Below are positions 44,987 to 55,547 of a DNA stretch of 64,000 nt, one piece after another. Positions within the stretch are counted from its first letter, which is position 1. The number at the start of each line of letters is the position of its first letter. The notes beneath the pieces were generated by a model, which was given only the letters and a program-made list of their open reading frames with translations, was not told the origin of the DNA and made no database searches. The position numbers and the translations under genes were made by a program. Source of the stretch: Sclerotiophoma versabilis (taxonomy: Eukaryota; Ascomycota; Dothideomycetes; Pleosporales; Didymellaceae); NCBI GenBank assembly GCA_012274445.1, contig JAAROD010000004.1:2046001-2110000 (forward strand). The letters run 5' to 3'.

Positions 44987-45907
44987 ATGACGGCGAGTTT
45001 AGGCAAGATCAACCGCTCGAGGTTCTATTTCGAATGGAAAGGCCACCAGATACACGATCTCACCACCTTCCATGCCATTACCACGACGCAGAGGCCGAAT
45101 AAACCTATCGTATACCTTGCAGGCGACTCCTCACTTGACAACAAGTATTGGGTGAACTCTGATGAAGAACTCCAAATTGAGGTCCCTGAAATTTACAAAC
45201 ACACACTGGACAAACCTACGCCCAAACATGATGTTTCCTTCTGGATGAACCATTTCCTAGGCGATCGGGCAACATGCATCAACACTGCCGTGGAAGAATC
45301 CATGCTTCGTCAACGAGACGAGGAGCTACTTGCGCACGACAAGTTCGTCCGCGACAACATCCGGCCACAAGATGTGCTCATAGTCAGTGTGGGTGCTAAT
45401 GACATCGCTCTCAGGCCGCTTCCCTGCACGATCTGGCACATGCTGCAATTAGCCTGGGCAACCCCACGATCCTCGCTCGACAAAGGAACCGCATCGTCTC
45501 TCACGTACTTCCATTACATGTTTGGCAAAAAGGTCCAGGATTACGTCGATCGTATGACGGCAAAGACGAGGCCGCAAGCTGTCATCATCTGCATGATCTA
45601 CTACCCGCTTGAATCTGGACTTGGTCAGCAAAGTTGGGCCGATGTCCAGCTTAAGGCTCTGGGATACAACACTTGGCCTAGGCAGCTTCAAACAGCGATC
45701 AGTACATTATACAGGACTGCCACACAGAGCATCAAAGTTGAAGGTACTGAAGTAGTACCTTGTGCCTTGCACGAAGTCCTGGACGGGAAGACAGCGAAAG
45801 ATTACACTGCAAGGGTCGAACCTAATGAAAAGGGTGGGAAGAAAATGGCAAACAAGTTCGTCAATTTACTGGATTGCATCTGGGCTAGATCCCTACCGGA
45901 GGGCTAG
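44987..45907 (+). CDS. SGNH-hydrolase-fold protein with non-canonical catalytic end
   Basis: 306 aa, single exon, from ATG 44987 (MTASLGKINRSRF). An extended frame upstream starts with TTG and is not used. Block I of the SGNH/GDSL fold is VYLAGDSSLDNKYW, with the nucleophile Ser in GDSS. VLIVSVGANDIALRPL is block III (GxND). The position where GDSL enzymes normally have DxxH reads ARVEPNEKGGKKMAN, so neither the usual Asp nor His is present. I recall other fungal GDSSLDNK-type proteins with the same RVEP feature. It has no signal peptide. Fold is secure; hydrolase activity is uncertain. Confidence 0.75.
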   Translation: MTASLGKINRSRFYFEWKGHQIHDLTTFHAITTTQRPNKPIVYLAGDSSLDNKYWVNSDEELQIEVPEIYKHTLDKPTPKHDVSFWMNHFLGDRATCINTAVEESMLRQRDEELLAHDKFVRDNIRPQDVLIVSVGANDIALRPLPCTIWHMLQLAWATPRSSLDKGTASSLTYFHYMFGKKVQDYVDRMTAKTRPQAVIICMIYYPLESGLGQQSWADVQLKALGYNTWPRQLQTAISTLYRTATQSIKVEGTEVVPCALHEVLDGKTAKDYTARVEPNEKGGKKMANKFVNLLDCIWARSLPEG

Positions 45908-45994
45908 GGTCCTGATCAATGATGGCATTGAAGATGCTCCGTTGACGGCGCCCTCCTGAGTAGCTTCTTGAAGACCTCGACCCATGCACCACGT

Positions 45995-46636
45995 CTAACC
46001 CAAGGACTTTGTGCCCTCCCTGTTCACTGGTGCATCTTGTGGCCGTACCTGTCGATCCTGAATAATGGCGCTGTACAGATCCTCGTACTTCATCCTCCAT
46101 TCCATCGTCTCGTTGTAAGATTCTCGGAGATGGCGTTCCTGAGCCTCGCACTTCTCCTTCCAGACTTGCGCCTCCGTCCGCGCTTGACGCAACTGTCGTT
46201 CTACAGCCTCAAGCTTGGTCTCTTGCTTGTTGTTCGTAAATGCCGCCATGCCTGGGGCCTCAAGCGGCGGAAAGTCTTCGGGTCTGGAAACTAGTGGAAC
46301 AATATCCCGCCGCGCTGCGTTGCGATCATAGCCGTCCATTATCGCATGAGCGCCTCCGCGTGTATGTACGATCGCCTTGCTGGAAGTGATGGAAGCTGAG
46401 TCGCTGTTGGCTTCGGAGATCTTGATGCCAAAACGACTCAGGCGTCGTTCGAAATCGTGCTGAACCGCAGACCATCCTTGTGTTGGCTCATTGTGATGCT
46501 TGGGGCGTTGTGGATCGGAGCGATGCTGAACAGTAGCTCGGGTGAAGTTGACAAGGCGCCAGCCTGCAGGTTTTGTCGAGGTCTTGATTGTCACAGGTGG
46601 CTGCGATGGCAGCTCTGAAGGGTCGGCATCTCCCAT
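45995..46636 (-). CDS. Orphan coiled-coil protein
   Basis: 213 aa, single exon (MGDADPSELPSQPP). The N-terminal half is polar and likely disordered, with RRDIVPLVSRPEDFPPLEAPG near the middle. Residues 135-190 form a clear coiled coil (TKLEAVERQLRQARTEAQV and following), ending in a short polar tail. It has no signal peptide or known domain. I do not recognise it. It may be a scaffold or spore-specific protein, but nothing in the sequence decides this. Confidence 0.55.
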   Translation of the reverse strand: MGDADPSELPSQPPVTIKTSTKPAGWRLVNFTRATVQHRSDPQRPKHHNEPTQGWSAVQHDFERRLSRFGIKISEANSDSASITSSKAIVHTRGGAHAIMDGYDRNAARRDIVPLVSRPEDFPPLEAPGMAAFTNNKQETKLEAVERQLRQARTEAQVWKEKCEAQERHLRESYNETMEWRMKYEDLYSAIIQDRQVRPQDAPVNREGTKSLG

Positions 46637-47258
46637 CTTGGAGAGTTGCAGAGTGAGGAAATGCTGAAGGAACTTTGCGCTGATTTATTGGGTATGCTTA
46701 ACTCTTCTCGTTCTAGACTAAGCAAGAGCAGTGACGATGGACAGAACGTCCAGGTGAAGCTGCCGCACAATCTCCGCCAGTCCAGCAAGAGCGCATGACT
46801 TGATTAAAGACTCAACCATAGGTGAATAGAAACTACGTGCTATCACTTGCATTGTCTGTACACAACAGAGAGCACATTCACTACCGACAGTACTCAACCC
46901 TCCGCTTATCATTCGGCTGAACGACAGTGTGTGATCATTTTCGAATAGGTATGTGCTTTGAGTTGTAGAGAGACCGGCCTTGAACGCTCAGGCTCTTTAT
47001 TTGAAGATCTTTGAAAGTCACTGCGGCTTGCGGGTAGAACGAATCAGCTTCCGAAGACAATGAATAAGATTGGGTCTGATACTCCTATCACCTAAACCGA
47101 TCGAAAAGCGACGAAAGCCCTTTCTCTCCTTAAACTCTTCAATCTATATCGCCACGCACCAGGTTAAACGTCTTTTCACCTCCAGTATCTTATTTTGCGT
47201 GAAGCGCATCCCGAACACATCTCGCACGTTGGACTATCTCCATCGCTCCATTTACTAA
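46637..47258. other. Intergenic region between divergent genes
   Basis: About 620 bp, no gene recognised. Short frames only. It is the shared promoter side of the 45995-46636 and 47259-49052 genes. Confidence 0.5.
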
Positions 47259-49052
47259 ATGATTTACGAAACTATCGCAAGTACGCACTCCTTATTCTTC
47301 TCGTCCTTTGTGCTACGCGTCACCAGCATGGATGATCTGCCCTTTTATGCGACTTTCCCGAGTTGGGGACAGTCCGTCAGCTCTCTCGTTATCCTCGTCC
47401 TATCTGGATTCTTCATCGCGCGGCGTTTCGAATGCCTGCGGAGGTGTCGGGAGCACACGGAGCACATGAACAATCTTCGAACAATCTGGAATGAACTCGA
47501 ACAAGGCTCAGCATATATGCAACAGTACCTCGATTTCCTCGAAACCCCTCCCAGAGCTCGAAGACAAACGGGATCCATCTCAATAGCAACAACAGCGACA
47601 ACCATAGCACGTAGTAGCAGTCAATGTCTTCCCTCGTCTCTCGCCATGACTGTAGGGCTGGTGAATGGGCCAGTTGTTTGCAGCTGTCAGACAGACCAGT
47701 ATCAGTTTATTGAAGACGCTTTGAACCAGGCGCGTGCAGCCCAGGAGAGTGAGACCGTTTCAACATTCGCTCAAGACACAGATTCGGCCGTCATTCCCAG
47801 AGCTTTTTCTGAGAGCGTCCTTATATTGCCTAATCAACCTGAAAAGGTCAAAACACATTTCCAGGACGTTGGTGACGCTGGGTTATTACTCCAGTCAATG
47901 CGTACTCCACACGAGCTTAAAAAGGTGAATTTGGCTATCGTGATGTTGATACACCTTTTTGAGACTTTGCAAATCGATCATCTTGACGCCAGAGAGGCTG
48001 AAACGAGAACTGCCAAGGACAATCCGACATTTGTCCAGCATCTGACCTTGGAGGAATCTGAAATCCAATCAGTCTGCACTGAACCAGTAATGCCCCCGAC
48101 TGGGGGCACTCATAATGCAGCAGTAAGGTCTGGTTTGGAAAGGCAGATCACTGAGTTGACTAAGGTTAATTCCGCGCTGGCTGAAGAAATAAGGGTGTCA
48201 CAAAAGGAGTTGAGGAATACGGAAGTTGCGCTAGAGTATGCACGCACCGCCAAGGGAGACCTCATTGATCGCTTTATTGAGGCTGCCTGGAACTACCAGG
48301 AAATGATCTCAGAACTAGAGCAGAAGCTTGCGAAGACTGAGACAGGGCCAGCAGATACTGACCAAAAGCTCCAAGACGCCAACAAAAATTTCGAACTCAT
48401 GAAAATCAAGTTTAGGAGAGACACAGAACAAGAGGTCAAAGAATTTCCTACAGTACTTCAAACATGCAGGAACTACCAAACGGTGTTCTCTGCAAAGGAC
48501 GATCTCTATGAACATACGAAAGTCCGTGAGCCGCTGTGCACAAGTTGCGGCGCAGTCGTATCAGGTGGTAACTTCAAGAAGCACTGCTGCAGGCCATGCA
48601 TCTGGTGCAAACAGTACACTTTGGAGTTCAAAGAGCACAAGAAGACTTGTTCCAACTAGCCGATCAAGTGTCAGTTCTGTGACAAGGGCGTCCCTCGAGA
48701 TCAGATTGATTTTCACGTTGTGAGTTGCAGAGATATACAGCGTACTCAAAAGTGCAATCATTGCAGCAAATGGGTTACGGGCATTCAAGCACATTTGAAG
48801 GTGTGCTTGAAAGCGCCAACGAAGCCGTGCAAGTGGTGCGGAGCCATAGTTCTGAAGGCGGCGTTAGGTGATCATTTGAATGATCAATGTCCAGTCCCGA
48901 AAGTTGATCGCAAGAATGACCCCTCAGAGCAGGAAGCAGGAGGGAAGGGGCCAGATATTGAGGCCGAGATTACTAGCAACGGCGAAGTGAAAACAGTTCT
49001 TAACGCTTCGAGGGAGGAACGCGAAGACAAGACGCAAGATCAGGGATCCTAG
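47259..49052 (+). CDS. Membrane-anchored coiled-coil protein with tandem C2HC zinc fingers, interrupted by TAG at 48657
   Basis: The frame runs from ATG 47259 to a TAG at 48657 (466 aa) and then stays open in the same frame to 49052 (about 130 more codons). N-terminal part: a membrane segment (SVSSLVILVLSGFFIARRF, residues about 38-56), then coiled coil from about residue 290. From about 48535 five C2HC units follow each other, each roughly CxxC-x(9-13)-H-x(3-4)-C: CTSCGAVVSGGNFKKHCC, CIWCKQYTLEFKEHKKTC, CQFCDKGVPRDQIDFHVVSC, CNHCSKWVTGIQAHLKVC, CKWCGAIVLKAALGDHLNDQC (the last one is 21 residues long from C to C at its broadest reading). The TAG lies exactly between units 2 and 3. I found no intron of the right length that removes the TAG without also deleting intact fingers. 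Family unknown; the role of the fingers (nucleic acid or protein binding) is inferred. Confidence 0.55.
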
Positions 49053-50262
49053 ACAGACTATTGTCTGAGGAAGCTAGCTGCGCTCGAGAGGGGACGACGG
49101 GGACAAACAACGTCAATCAACCACGATACCTCAACCTCACTGCAGAAGTAGACTCCCGCACATGCAGCACCGCAGAAAGATTGCTGGTCGAACATTGGGC
49201 TGAACGGCACGCCTCGACCAAATGGCGAGGGTGTCGGCCCTGTGTTCACCCGTGACTTGCGGTCACAAATGACAAGTCCCTAGATAGATTTAGAGTCCCA
49301 AAGTCGAGACCGATAGGCTTGTTGTGGGCAGGAGAGTTGAAATGATGAGCAGCGGTATAATGCCAATGGTGTTGTATTGCTCGAACTTGAGTTTGTGTAG
49401 TTCAGGCATGCGGTCTGACCTTCAAGTTTGTGTATTCTGTCGATTGTAATTTAGTACTCGTCATTCAGCGACAGTGGTAAGTTTCAACTACAGACGGTAG
49501 CAAATCTGCATTTTGTGAATAGAAGGCCACAATTAGTCACGTGACGTCTCCAACTGCAAGCTGTTTACGCGCAAGTTGAGATTGAGTAACTTGGAAGGTT
49601 CATAGGCTTTCAAGGATATCTCGATCACCCTTGCATTCTCTTTGGCGTCGTCGTGTGACTGCTCATATCGTTGTGCTTCGTTGGACCTGCAGGGACTTTG
49701 GCATAATAGGACATCGTCCTTGTCACAGTTTTGTCCTTGCTGTATCAATATGGTCCAGGGCAACACGATGCAGCGGGTCTCGACGATATGGTCGGGAAAG
49801 ATGCGATCATGAAGATGGGGAGGGCAAAGGAGCCGATAAGACAAGCTTTGACGTTTTAGCGCCTTCCGTGCCTGCCGGTCTTTTGCGCGATCAAGCAAGC
49901 GCCATCCGGCATCGCGTCACCCATCAACGCTTTCCTTCGCGTGCACAGCCTTGAACATACGCGATCTCGTTCGTGCCACTGGCACCTTCCTCTCTGATGA
50001 TGTGACTATCCCGCAATCTCGTGGCAAACACGGACAAACCAGTTGGAAGCCTCCTTGAGCCGGGCGCCGGGTTACTTGGGTTTCTTGGTTTGGGCTTGGC
50101 AACAACGATCAAATGTCTTGACAACTGCCTCTTACGGCAGCTGCATATCGGGTGCTCATTAGGCGTACATGTGCAACTGGGACTACATAAATCGCTGCAC
50201 CGCAGCGGGGATTTGCGTGCTTGAACGCTTCTCTTGTTTCGCAAGTCGTGTTGTTTCTCACG
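49053..50262. other. Intergenic region with one possible gene fragment
   Basis: About 1.2 kb upstream of DPP4. The only protein-like stretch is on the minus strand at 49533-49917 (separate entry). No repeat or RNA recognised. Confidence 0.45.
49533..49917 (-). pseudogene. Possible gene fragment without a start codon
   Basis: About 128 codons open on the minus strand with ordinary composition: GWRLLDRAKDRQARKAL, LCPPHLHDRIFPDHIVETRC, DAKENARVIEISLKAYEP, LNLRVNSLQLETSRD. There is no ATG in the frame and a TGA lies just upstream (near 49918). No exon could be joined. Possibly the last exon or remnant of a lineage-specific gene; could be chance. Confidence 0.3.
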
Positions 50263-52664
50263 ATGCGTTCGTTCGCGGTCATTGCTGCGGCTTTGCCGCT
50301 GATCCAGGCCATTGAGCCTCCAAGGCAGCCTCATCAACCACTTGGAAGCAGCAACTCTTCCCTGCGCCTTAACTACAACATCACCACTGATGCGCCTGGT
50401 CGGTTGGCTGCCTCTACCAGGGCCTTCAGCTGGGTCAGCACAGGTGCAGATGGTGACTACATCTACACCGGCGCTGATGGCTCGTTCTTGTTCGAGAATG
50501 TTGCGACCGGCGAGTCTTCGACATTCTTGTCTGCTGACAAGGTCCCGGCTGATTACTGGGACTTCTTCATCTCTGGTGACGCCAGCCACGTTTTGTGGGC
50601 GGTGAACCACACCAAGGAGTACAGGTAGGATAATGTTGTGATAAAGTCAAGAACACAATATTGACAGTTTTCAGGCACTCGTACTATGCAGACTACCTTG
50701 TCCAGAATGTCGAGACTGGAGATACCATTTCGCTCGACCCTCAGTCGAACGGAACTATCCAATACGCCGAGTGGAGCCCTGTCTCATCCTCTCAGATCGC
50801 CTTTGTCAAGGGTAACAACCTCTATATCTGGAACGACGGCAACATCACCCAAATCACCGAGAATGGTGGCCCGGACTGGTTCAACGCTGTGCCTGACTGG
50901 GTTTACGAAGAGGAGATCTTCGGCGACCGCTATGCTCTGTGGTACAGCCCTGACGGTGAGAAGATCGCCTTTTTGAGCTTCAACGAGACCGGCGTTGGTA
51001 CATTCCGCATCCCTTACTACATGGACGATGCTGAAGTCGCTCCTGTCTACGCCCGTGAGCTTGAGTTGCGTTACCCTAAGGTTGGCACCAAGAATCCCAC
51101 CGTTGGCTTCAACCTGCTCGATGTGGCATCCGGTGAGGTCGAGACTGTGCCTATTGACGCTTTCCCTGAAGATGATCTCGTCATTGGAGAAGTCAACTGG
51201 CTCACTGACGCGCACAGCAAGGTCATCTACCGCGCTTTCAACCGTGTGCAGGATCTTGAAAAGTACGTTGTTGTCGATGTTGAGGCAGGTACTTCCTCCG
51301 TTGTCCGTGAGCGCGATGGCACCGACGGCTGGTTGGAGAACTTGATTGCTACTCGATACCTCGGCGCAGTTCAGACTGCCAACGCTACCTCCGGCAATGG
51401 TACTGAGTACTATCTCGACCTTTCTGACGAGAGCGGCTGGAACCACATCTACCTCTTCCCCGTCAACGGCGGCGAGCCTATTGCACTGACGTCCGGGGAA
51501 TTTGAGGTTCTTTCTATTCTTAAGATTGACGCCAAGCGCGGTCTCGTCTACTACACTTCGACTGAGCACCACAGCACTGAGTCGCACGTCTACTCTGTCA
51601 ACTTCAAGACTGGCGAAAAGAAGGCGCTTGTTGATGACAGCGTTTCCGCTTTCTGGACCGCATCGTTCTCCTCCGGGGGCTCCTACTACGTTCTTCGCTA
51701 CGCCGGACCTGACGTCCCGTACCAGGAGCTTTACTCTGTCAACTCGACCGAGCCTGTCCGTACCATTGTTGACAACAAGGCCCTGTACGGCAACCTCACA
51801 ACTTACAACCTGCCCAACATCACTTATCTGGACCTTGAGCATCCCGATGGCTTCACTCTCGATGCTATGTTGCGCCTGCCTCCCAACTTCGACCCCAGCA
51901 AGAAGTACCCTCTCATCCTGATTCCCTACGGCGGTCCCAACGCCAAGGAGGTACACAAGCAATTCAGCCCTCTCAACTGGAAGGCCTACATTGCTTCCGA
52001 CCCTGAACTGGAGTACATCACTCTGACTGTCGACAACCGCGGTACCGGCCGTAAGGGCCGCGAGTTCCGCTCCACCGTCACCAAGAACCTGGGAGACCTC
52101 GAAGCCCAGGATCAGATCTGGGCTGCCAAGGAGCTCGCAAAGAACTCCTGGGTTGACAGCGAGCACATCGGTATCTTCGGCTGGTCCTACGGCGGTTATC
52201 TCTCCTCCAAGGTTGTCGAAGTTGGCGACGACATCATCTCATTTGCCCTCATCACCGCTCCCGTCAGCGACTGGCGCTTCTACGACTCCATCTACACCGA
52301 GCGTTACATGAAACTGCCCGAGGACAATGTCGAGGGTTACAACAAGTCCCGCGTGCACGATGCTACTGGTTTCAAGAACATCGCTGGTGGTGTTGTGATT
52401 CAGCACGGCACCGGTGACGATAACGTGCACTTCCAGAACTCTGCTGCGCTTGTTGATTTGCTGATGGGTGCTCGTGTCACACCGGAGAAGATGCAGAACA
52501 CATTCTTCACGGACAGCGATCACAGCATTGTGTACAACAATGGTGGCAAGTTCTTGTACAGGCAGCTGACGAAGAAGATCTATGAGGAGAAGCACAGGGA
52601 GGGTAACTCTAAGGGTAGCCATCAGTGGAGCAAGAAGAGTCTGCAGAAGAAGTGGGTCGCATAA
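50263..52664 (+). CDS. DPP4: Secreted dipeptidyl peptidase IV (family S9B)
   Basis: Exons 50263-50624 and 50675-52664 (50-bp intron) give 783 aa, the usual length. Start MRSFAVIAAALPLIQAIEPP is a signal peptide; the frame opens 14 codons earlier but that lacks a signal-like end. Beta-propeller region: VLWAVNHTKEYR continued after splicing with HSYYADYLVQNV, and WVYEEEIFGDRYALWYSPDG with the conserved double-Glu motif that binds the substrate amino terminus. Catalytic triad: Ser in GWSYGGYLSS (about 623), Asp in GDDNVHFQNS (about 699), His in DSDHSIVYNN (about 734). Removes X-Pro or X-Ala dipeptides from peptides outside the cell. Several N-glycosylation sequons. The antisense frame 50784-52166 is a shadow. 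Confidence 0.96.
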
Positions 52665-53065
52665 ATGTGGCTTTCTCAACAGATAGACATCAAAAAGTCT
52701 GCATGGTGTAATAATGTATATTGTCGCTCTCATTGATTCCACAATTTTTTATGTGAAGGCCGCTGCAACCTGCTCGTCACTCACGCCTGCTTAGTCTTGT
52801 AATTGATTTTGTACAGCCCGATCGACTCCATCTGCATGAATGAGAGGGCGCTCAATCTAGAGATACGACGCCCGCAACCAGGTCTGCATCGCGGCTCGTC
52901 CTTCACCATCATCCTCCCTTCCATGCTCTCGGCGCGAGAAGCTTGTACAGGAGTTGCCGAGCATGCGATTGTTTCTGTACGCGGTCTTTGCTTTGAACTG
53001 TGTACGCTGACCTCCAGTTCATTGATCTGCCACTCAATACCAAACGAAGGCACATTAAAAGAAGC
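52665..53065. terminator. Convergent 3' region of DPP4 and the F-box gene
   Basis: About 400 bp between two convergent stop codons. Presumably holds both polyadenylation sites; near 52700 there are AT-rich motifs (ATAATGTATATTG). No AATAAA hexamer of certainty and no gene. Confidence 0.35.
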
Positions 53066-53860
53066 TTAGCACGGCGCAGGGACGGCATTTCCAGACGAGT
53101 CCGTCACCAATTTCTGGAGCGGCAAGAACCTAACGCCAGTAAAATGCTCATCAAACGCCAAGTCCACAGTGGTGAAATCCGTATTCCCTGTTTTCCCTCT
53201 CATGCTCTTCGCAGCCCTCGTGGCCCGCAGATACGACACTACATCTCCAATCTTGACTCCTTCGTCCTTCTCCACATCGCAATTCTCGGACACCATGTAT
53301 CCCCCTTGCACGGTAATCAATACCCGCTTCACCGGTGGCTGCGTGAGGAACATCTTGCTCCAGCTCCCCTCTGTCCCGTCAACGATGCTCATGAGCTCGG
53401 CAGCGGTAAAGCAGAAATCCAAGCGGCCAGACGATACACGGTCTGTGAATCTCCAGGTGGGCGGCATCCTCCTGTCTCCAAGATACCCGGCGCCGTCAAC
53501 GTGCTGGCGGATGGGATCGCAGTCATGTGTGAAAAGCCAAGGATTGAATAGAGCGCGGAATTCCGGGCGTTGCGGGATGCGGTGCTGGGGGGTTTCGAAT
53601 GCAGCGGGTATTCCTAAAGCAATGTCGCGCTTTTCTGCGGCCTTGAAGGTGTCGAATGGCGTGTGGGAGGGTGCTAGGAAGAGAGTCTTTCGGGCTTCGC
53701 GCGACTGGCTGATGACTGAGCTCCATGTACGGCAGACCGACTGGCAACATATGAGAGTGTGGAAGTCGAGATACAAGATGATTTCGAACATGACATCAGG
53801 GAGCAGCAATGCATGGGTCTTTGCTGGGCCTGTTGGACCTGCAGTCGCGGCGGAAGACAT
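53066..53860 (-). CDS. F-box protein
   Basis: 264 aa from ATG 53860 (MSSAATAGPTGPAKTHALLL). The upstream extension of the frame has no similarity. The F-box is LLLPDVMFEIILYLDFHTLI followed by CQSVCRTWSSVIS, spanning about residues 18-53; this motif binds Skp1 in SCF ubiquitin ligases. Behind it come segments common in Dothideomycete F-box proteins (FRALFNPWLFTH, then SWSKMFLTQPPVKRVLITVQ). No WD or LRR repeats are present, so the substrate is unknown. A TATATAAAAT box lies about 30-40 bp upstream. The gene is divergent from the DUF4385 gene. Confidence 0.85.
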   Translation of the reverse strand: MSSAATAGPTGPAKTHALLLPDVMFEIILYLDFHTLICCQSVCRTWSSVISQSREARKTLFLAPSHTPFDTFKAAEKRDIALGIPAAFETPQHRIPQRPEFRALFNPWLFTHDCDPIRQHVDGAGYLGDRRMPPTWRFTDRVSSGRLDFCFTAAELMSIVDGTEGSWSKMFLTQPPVKRVLITVQGGYMVSENCDVEKDEGVKIGDVVSYLRATRAAKSMRGKTGNTDFTTVDLAFDEHFTGVRFLPLQKLVTDSSGNAVPAPC

Positions 53861-53884
53861 GCTATGACGGAATTCACTGGGTTT

Positions 53885-53905
53885 GCATATAAAGGTATAT
53901 AAAAT
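53885..53905. promoter_or_regulatory. TATA-like motifs in the F-box/DUF4385 intergenic region
   Basis: Two TATA-like words (CATATAAAGG and TATATAAAAT) within about 40 bp of the F-box ATG (minus strand). They are close to the start, so they may serve either gene or neither. Confidence 0.35.
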
Positions 53906-54214
53906 ACAGTGCTGTATGAAGCTGGTGAGGTCGCGGTTGCCTTGTGGTTGGTCTCGACAAGGCTGCAGCGAGGCTGCCTGAATCTTAGTTCGGAATACTA
54001 TTCCAATCGTGAAAACCACCTCAGCTTGAAGCCCCTCGATGGCAATCATGTTGATGTCACGAGAAACCGTGATTACGCGCTGACACGCGTGTCTCAGCGC
54101 GTGACGACGTCATTGTCAAATCGAACCCTGATCTTCACACCCATCAACAACCATACCTCTGCATGCACTCTGTCTACCATAGTCAAAACCCAATCCTGTA
54201 CACCAGCAATTTCC

Positions 54215-54787
54215 ATGCCTGCCCAGCCCCTGACAAAAGCCCAACGCATGTCCTACCGCATTGCACGCGGTGAAATGGGCGTGCTCACATTCGAGCCTTA
54301 CAAGTCCGAGATCCTGCCCTCCTGGCGTTTCAAGACGCCTGCCATTGCACGGAAATCCTCGGCCGAAATCTACGCCAAGTTCCTCGCCTACCATGATGCA
54401 GACGACTTCGTCGGCATGGACATGAGCCGCAAGTTTCTGCAGATGGGCATGACGCGCGCAAAGCGGTATGCTAACCACAAGGGAGGCAGGAAGTATGACA
54501 AGGTCACTGGCGAGGAGTTGGTAAAAGATGCGGATTTTGAAGGCAGAGATGAGAAGTTAGAGGCGAGTCTGATATTCAAGGAAGTTTGGGAGAAGGCCAA
54601 GTCTCACGATGGGTATCAAGCGAAGAAGGAAAGGTTTTTGAAAGAGCAGAAGGAGTGGAATAAAGCGCAGAAGAAGAAAGTGAAGACGGAGGTCAAGGAA
54701 GAAGAGAGTACGAAGATACAGGCGAAGCCGAAAAAGGGGAGGGGAACCAAGGTCAAGACAGAGATTAAAGAGGAGGAAGATGAATGA
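54215..54787 (+). CDS. DUF4385-family protein with SUMO-consensus-rich tail
   Basis: 190 aa from ATG 54215 (MPAQPLTKAQRMSYRIARGE). The core YRIARGEMGVLTFEPYKSEI, LPSWRFKTPAIARKS, DDFVGMDMSRKFLQMGMTRA and KRYANHKGGRKYD match the DUF4385 pattern as I know it, a small domain of unknown function found in bacteria, phages and fungi. The C-terminal 40 residues are Lys/Glu-rich and contain VKTE, VKEE, VKTE and IKEE, four copies of the hydrophobic-K-x-E SUMOylation consensus, probably disordered. Likely nuclear or DNA-associated, but that is inference. No signal peptide. Confidence 0.75.
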   Translation: MPAQPLTKAQRMSYRIARGEMGVLTFEPYKSEILPSWRFKTPAIARKSSAEIYAKFLAYHDADDFVGMDMSRKFLQMGMTRAKRYANHKGGRKYDKVTGEELVKDADFEGRDEKLEASLIFKEVWEKAKSHDGYQAKKERFLKEQKEWNKAQKKKVKTEVKEEESTKIQAKPKKGRGTKVKTEIKEEEDE

Positions 54788-55547
54788 ACGCGCGCAGTCC
54801 TGAGACATTGTCTCATCCCAAGAAGCGAAAACACTGGATATGCTGCGATTCAGAAGCAATTCTCCCGCACCAGCAGGCCCATTCGAAGGGTCAGCTTTCC
54901 GCAGGTTCTCCCTCCGACTTAGCGCACTGCAATGCTGCGGACGTCTTGCCGTTGAACCAAGTATCCGTCGATTCGATGCCAAATCAGCTACGGCTCCCAG
55001 TACATCTAAAGTTGATCGAACACACGTCTCTCCTGCAGGTCTTGTCCGACGGGTGTGTGATGAGTTAGCTCCAAAGCCTGCTATGCCTGTCCGCTACGTG
55101 CAGTCGTCTTGAGCTAGATGAAGGCTTAGTTGACAGTTGACAAGATACGAAAAGGTTGGCGGATAGGAAAGCAAAGCTGAAGGTGTGACTGGCTGAGGAA
55201 CAGACTCTGTATTGGACATGGATAAGAAGACGACGTGGACGTCATGACGCGACCACCTGAATAGAGTGATTGCTTCAGCGTCTGAAATCAGAAGTGCTTA
55301 GTTTCTCTCAATACGTTTTAGCGTCAATGCATATTTTGGGTATCCCTATCGACAAACTCCGCTGCTCAACGCTGATGGCTCGCTCGTGCCCAAGAAAGTA
55401 CTTGATGGCGTTCTGGGAGTAGCCGGTCCTGGACAGCCAATCCACCATGGCGACTTCCCTCATGCGTCCCGGGTGTTTGACCGTCTCATCGATGCTCTCT
55501 CAGACGTCTCCCTCCCCATGCACAATCCTCCCCTCGGTACCACGGTT
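54788..55547. other. Intergenic stretch, no firm gene
   Basis: About 760 bp between convergent genes. A 91-codon frame at 54840-55112 plus has Arg/Ser-rich composition (RFRSNSPAPAGPFEGSAF) but no motif or similarity that I recognise; it might be a small gene. Nothing else seen. Confidence 0.4.

Noticed and set aside
50784..52166. 460-codon frame on the minus strand
   Set aside because: It is fully antisense to the catalytic DPP4 gene, whose motifs and length are certain. Long shadow frames are expected from biased codon use.
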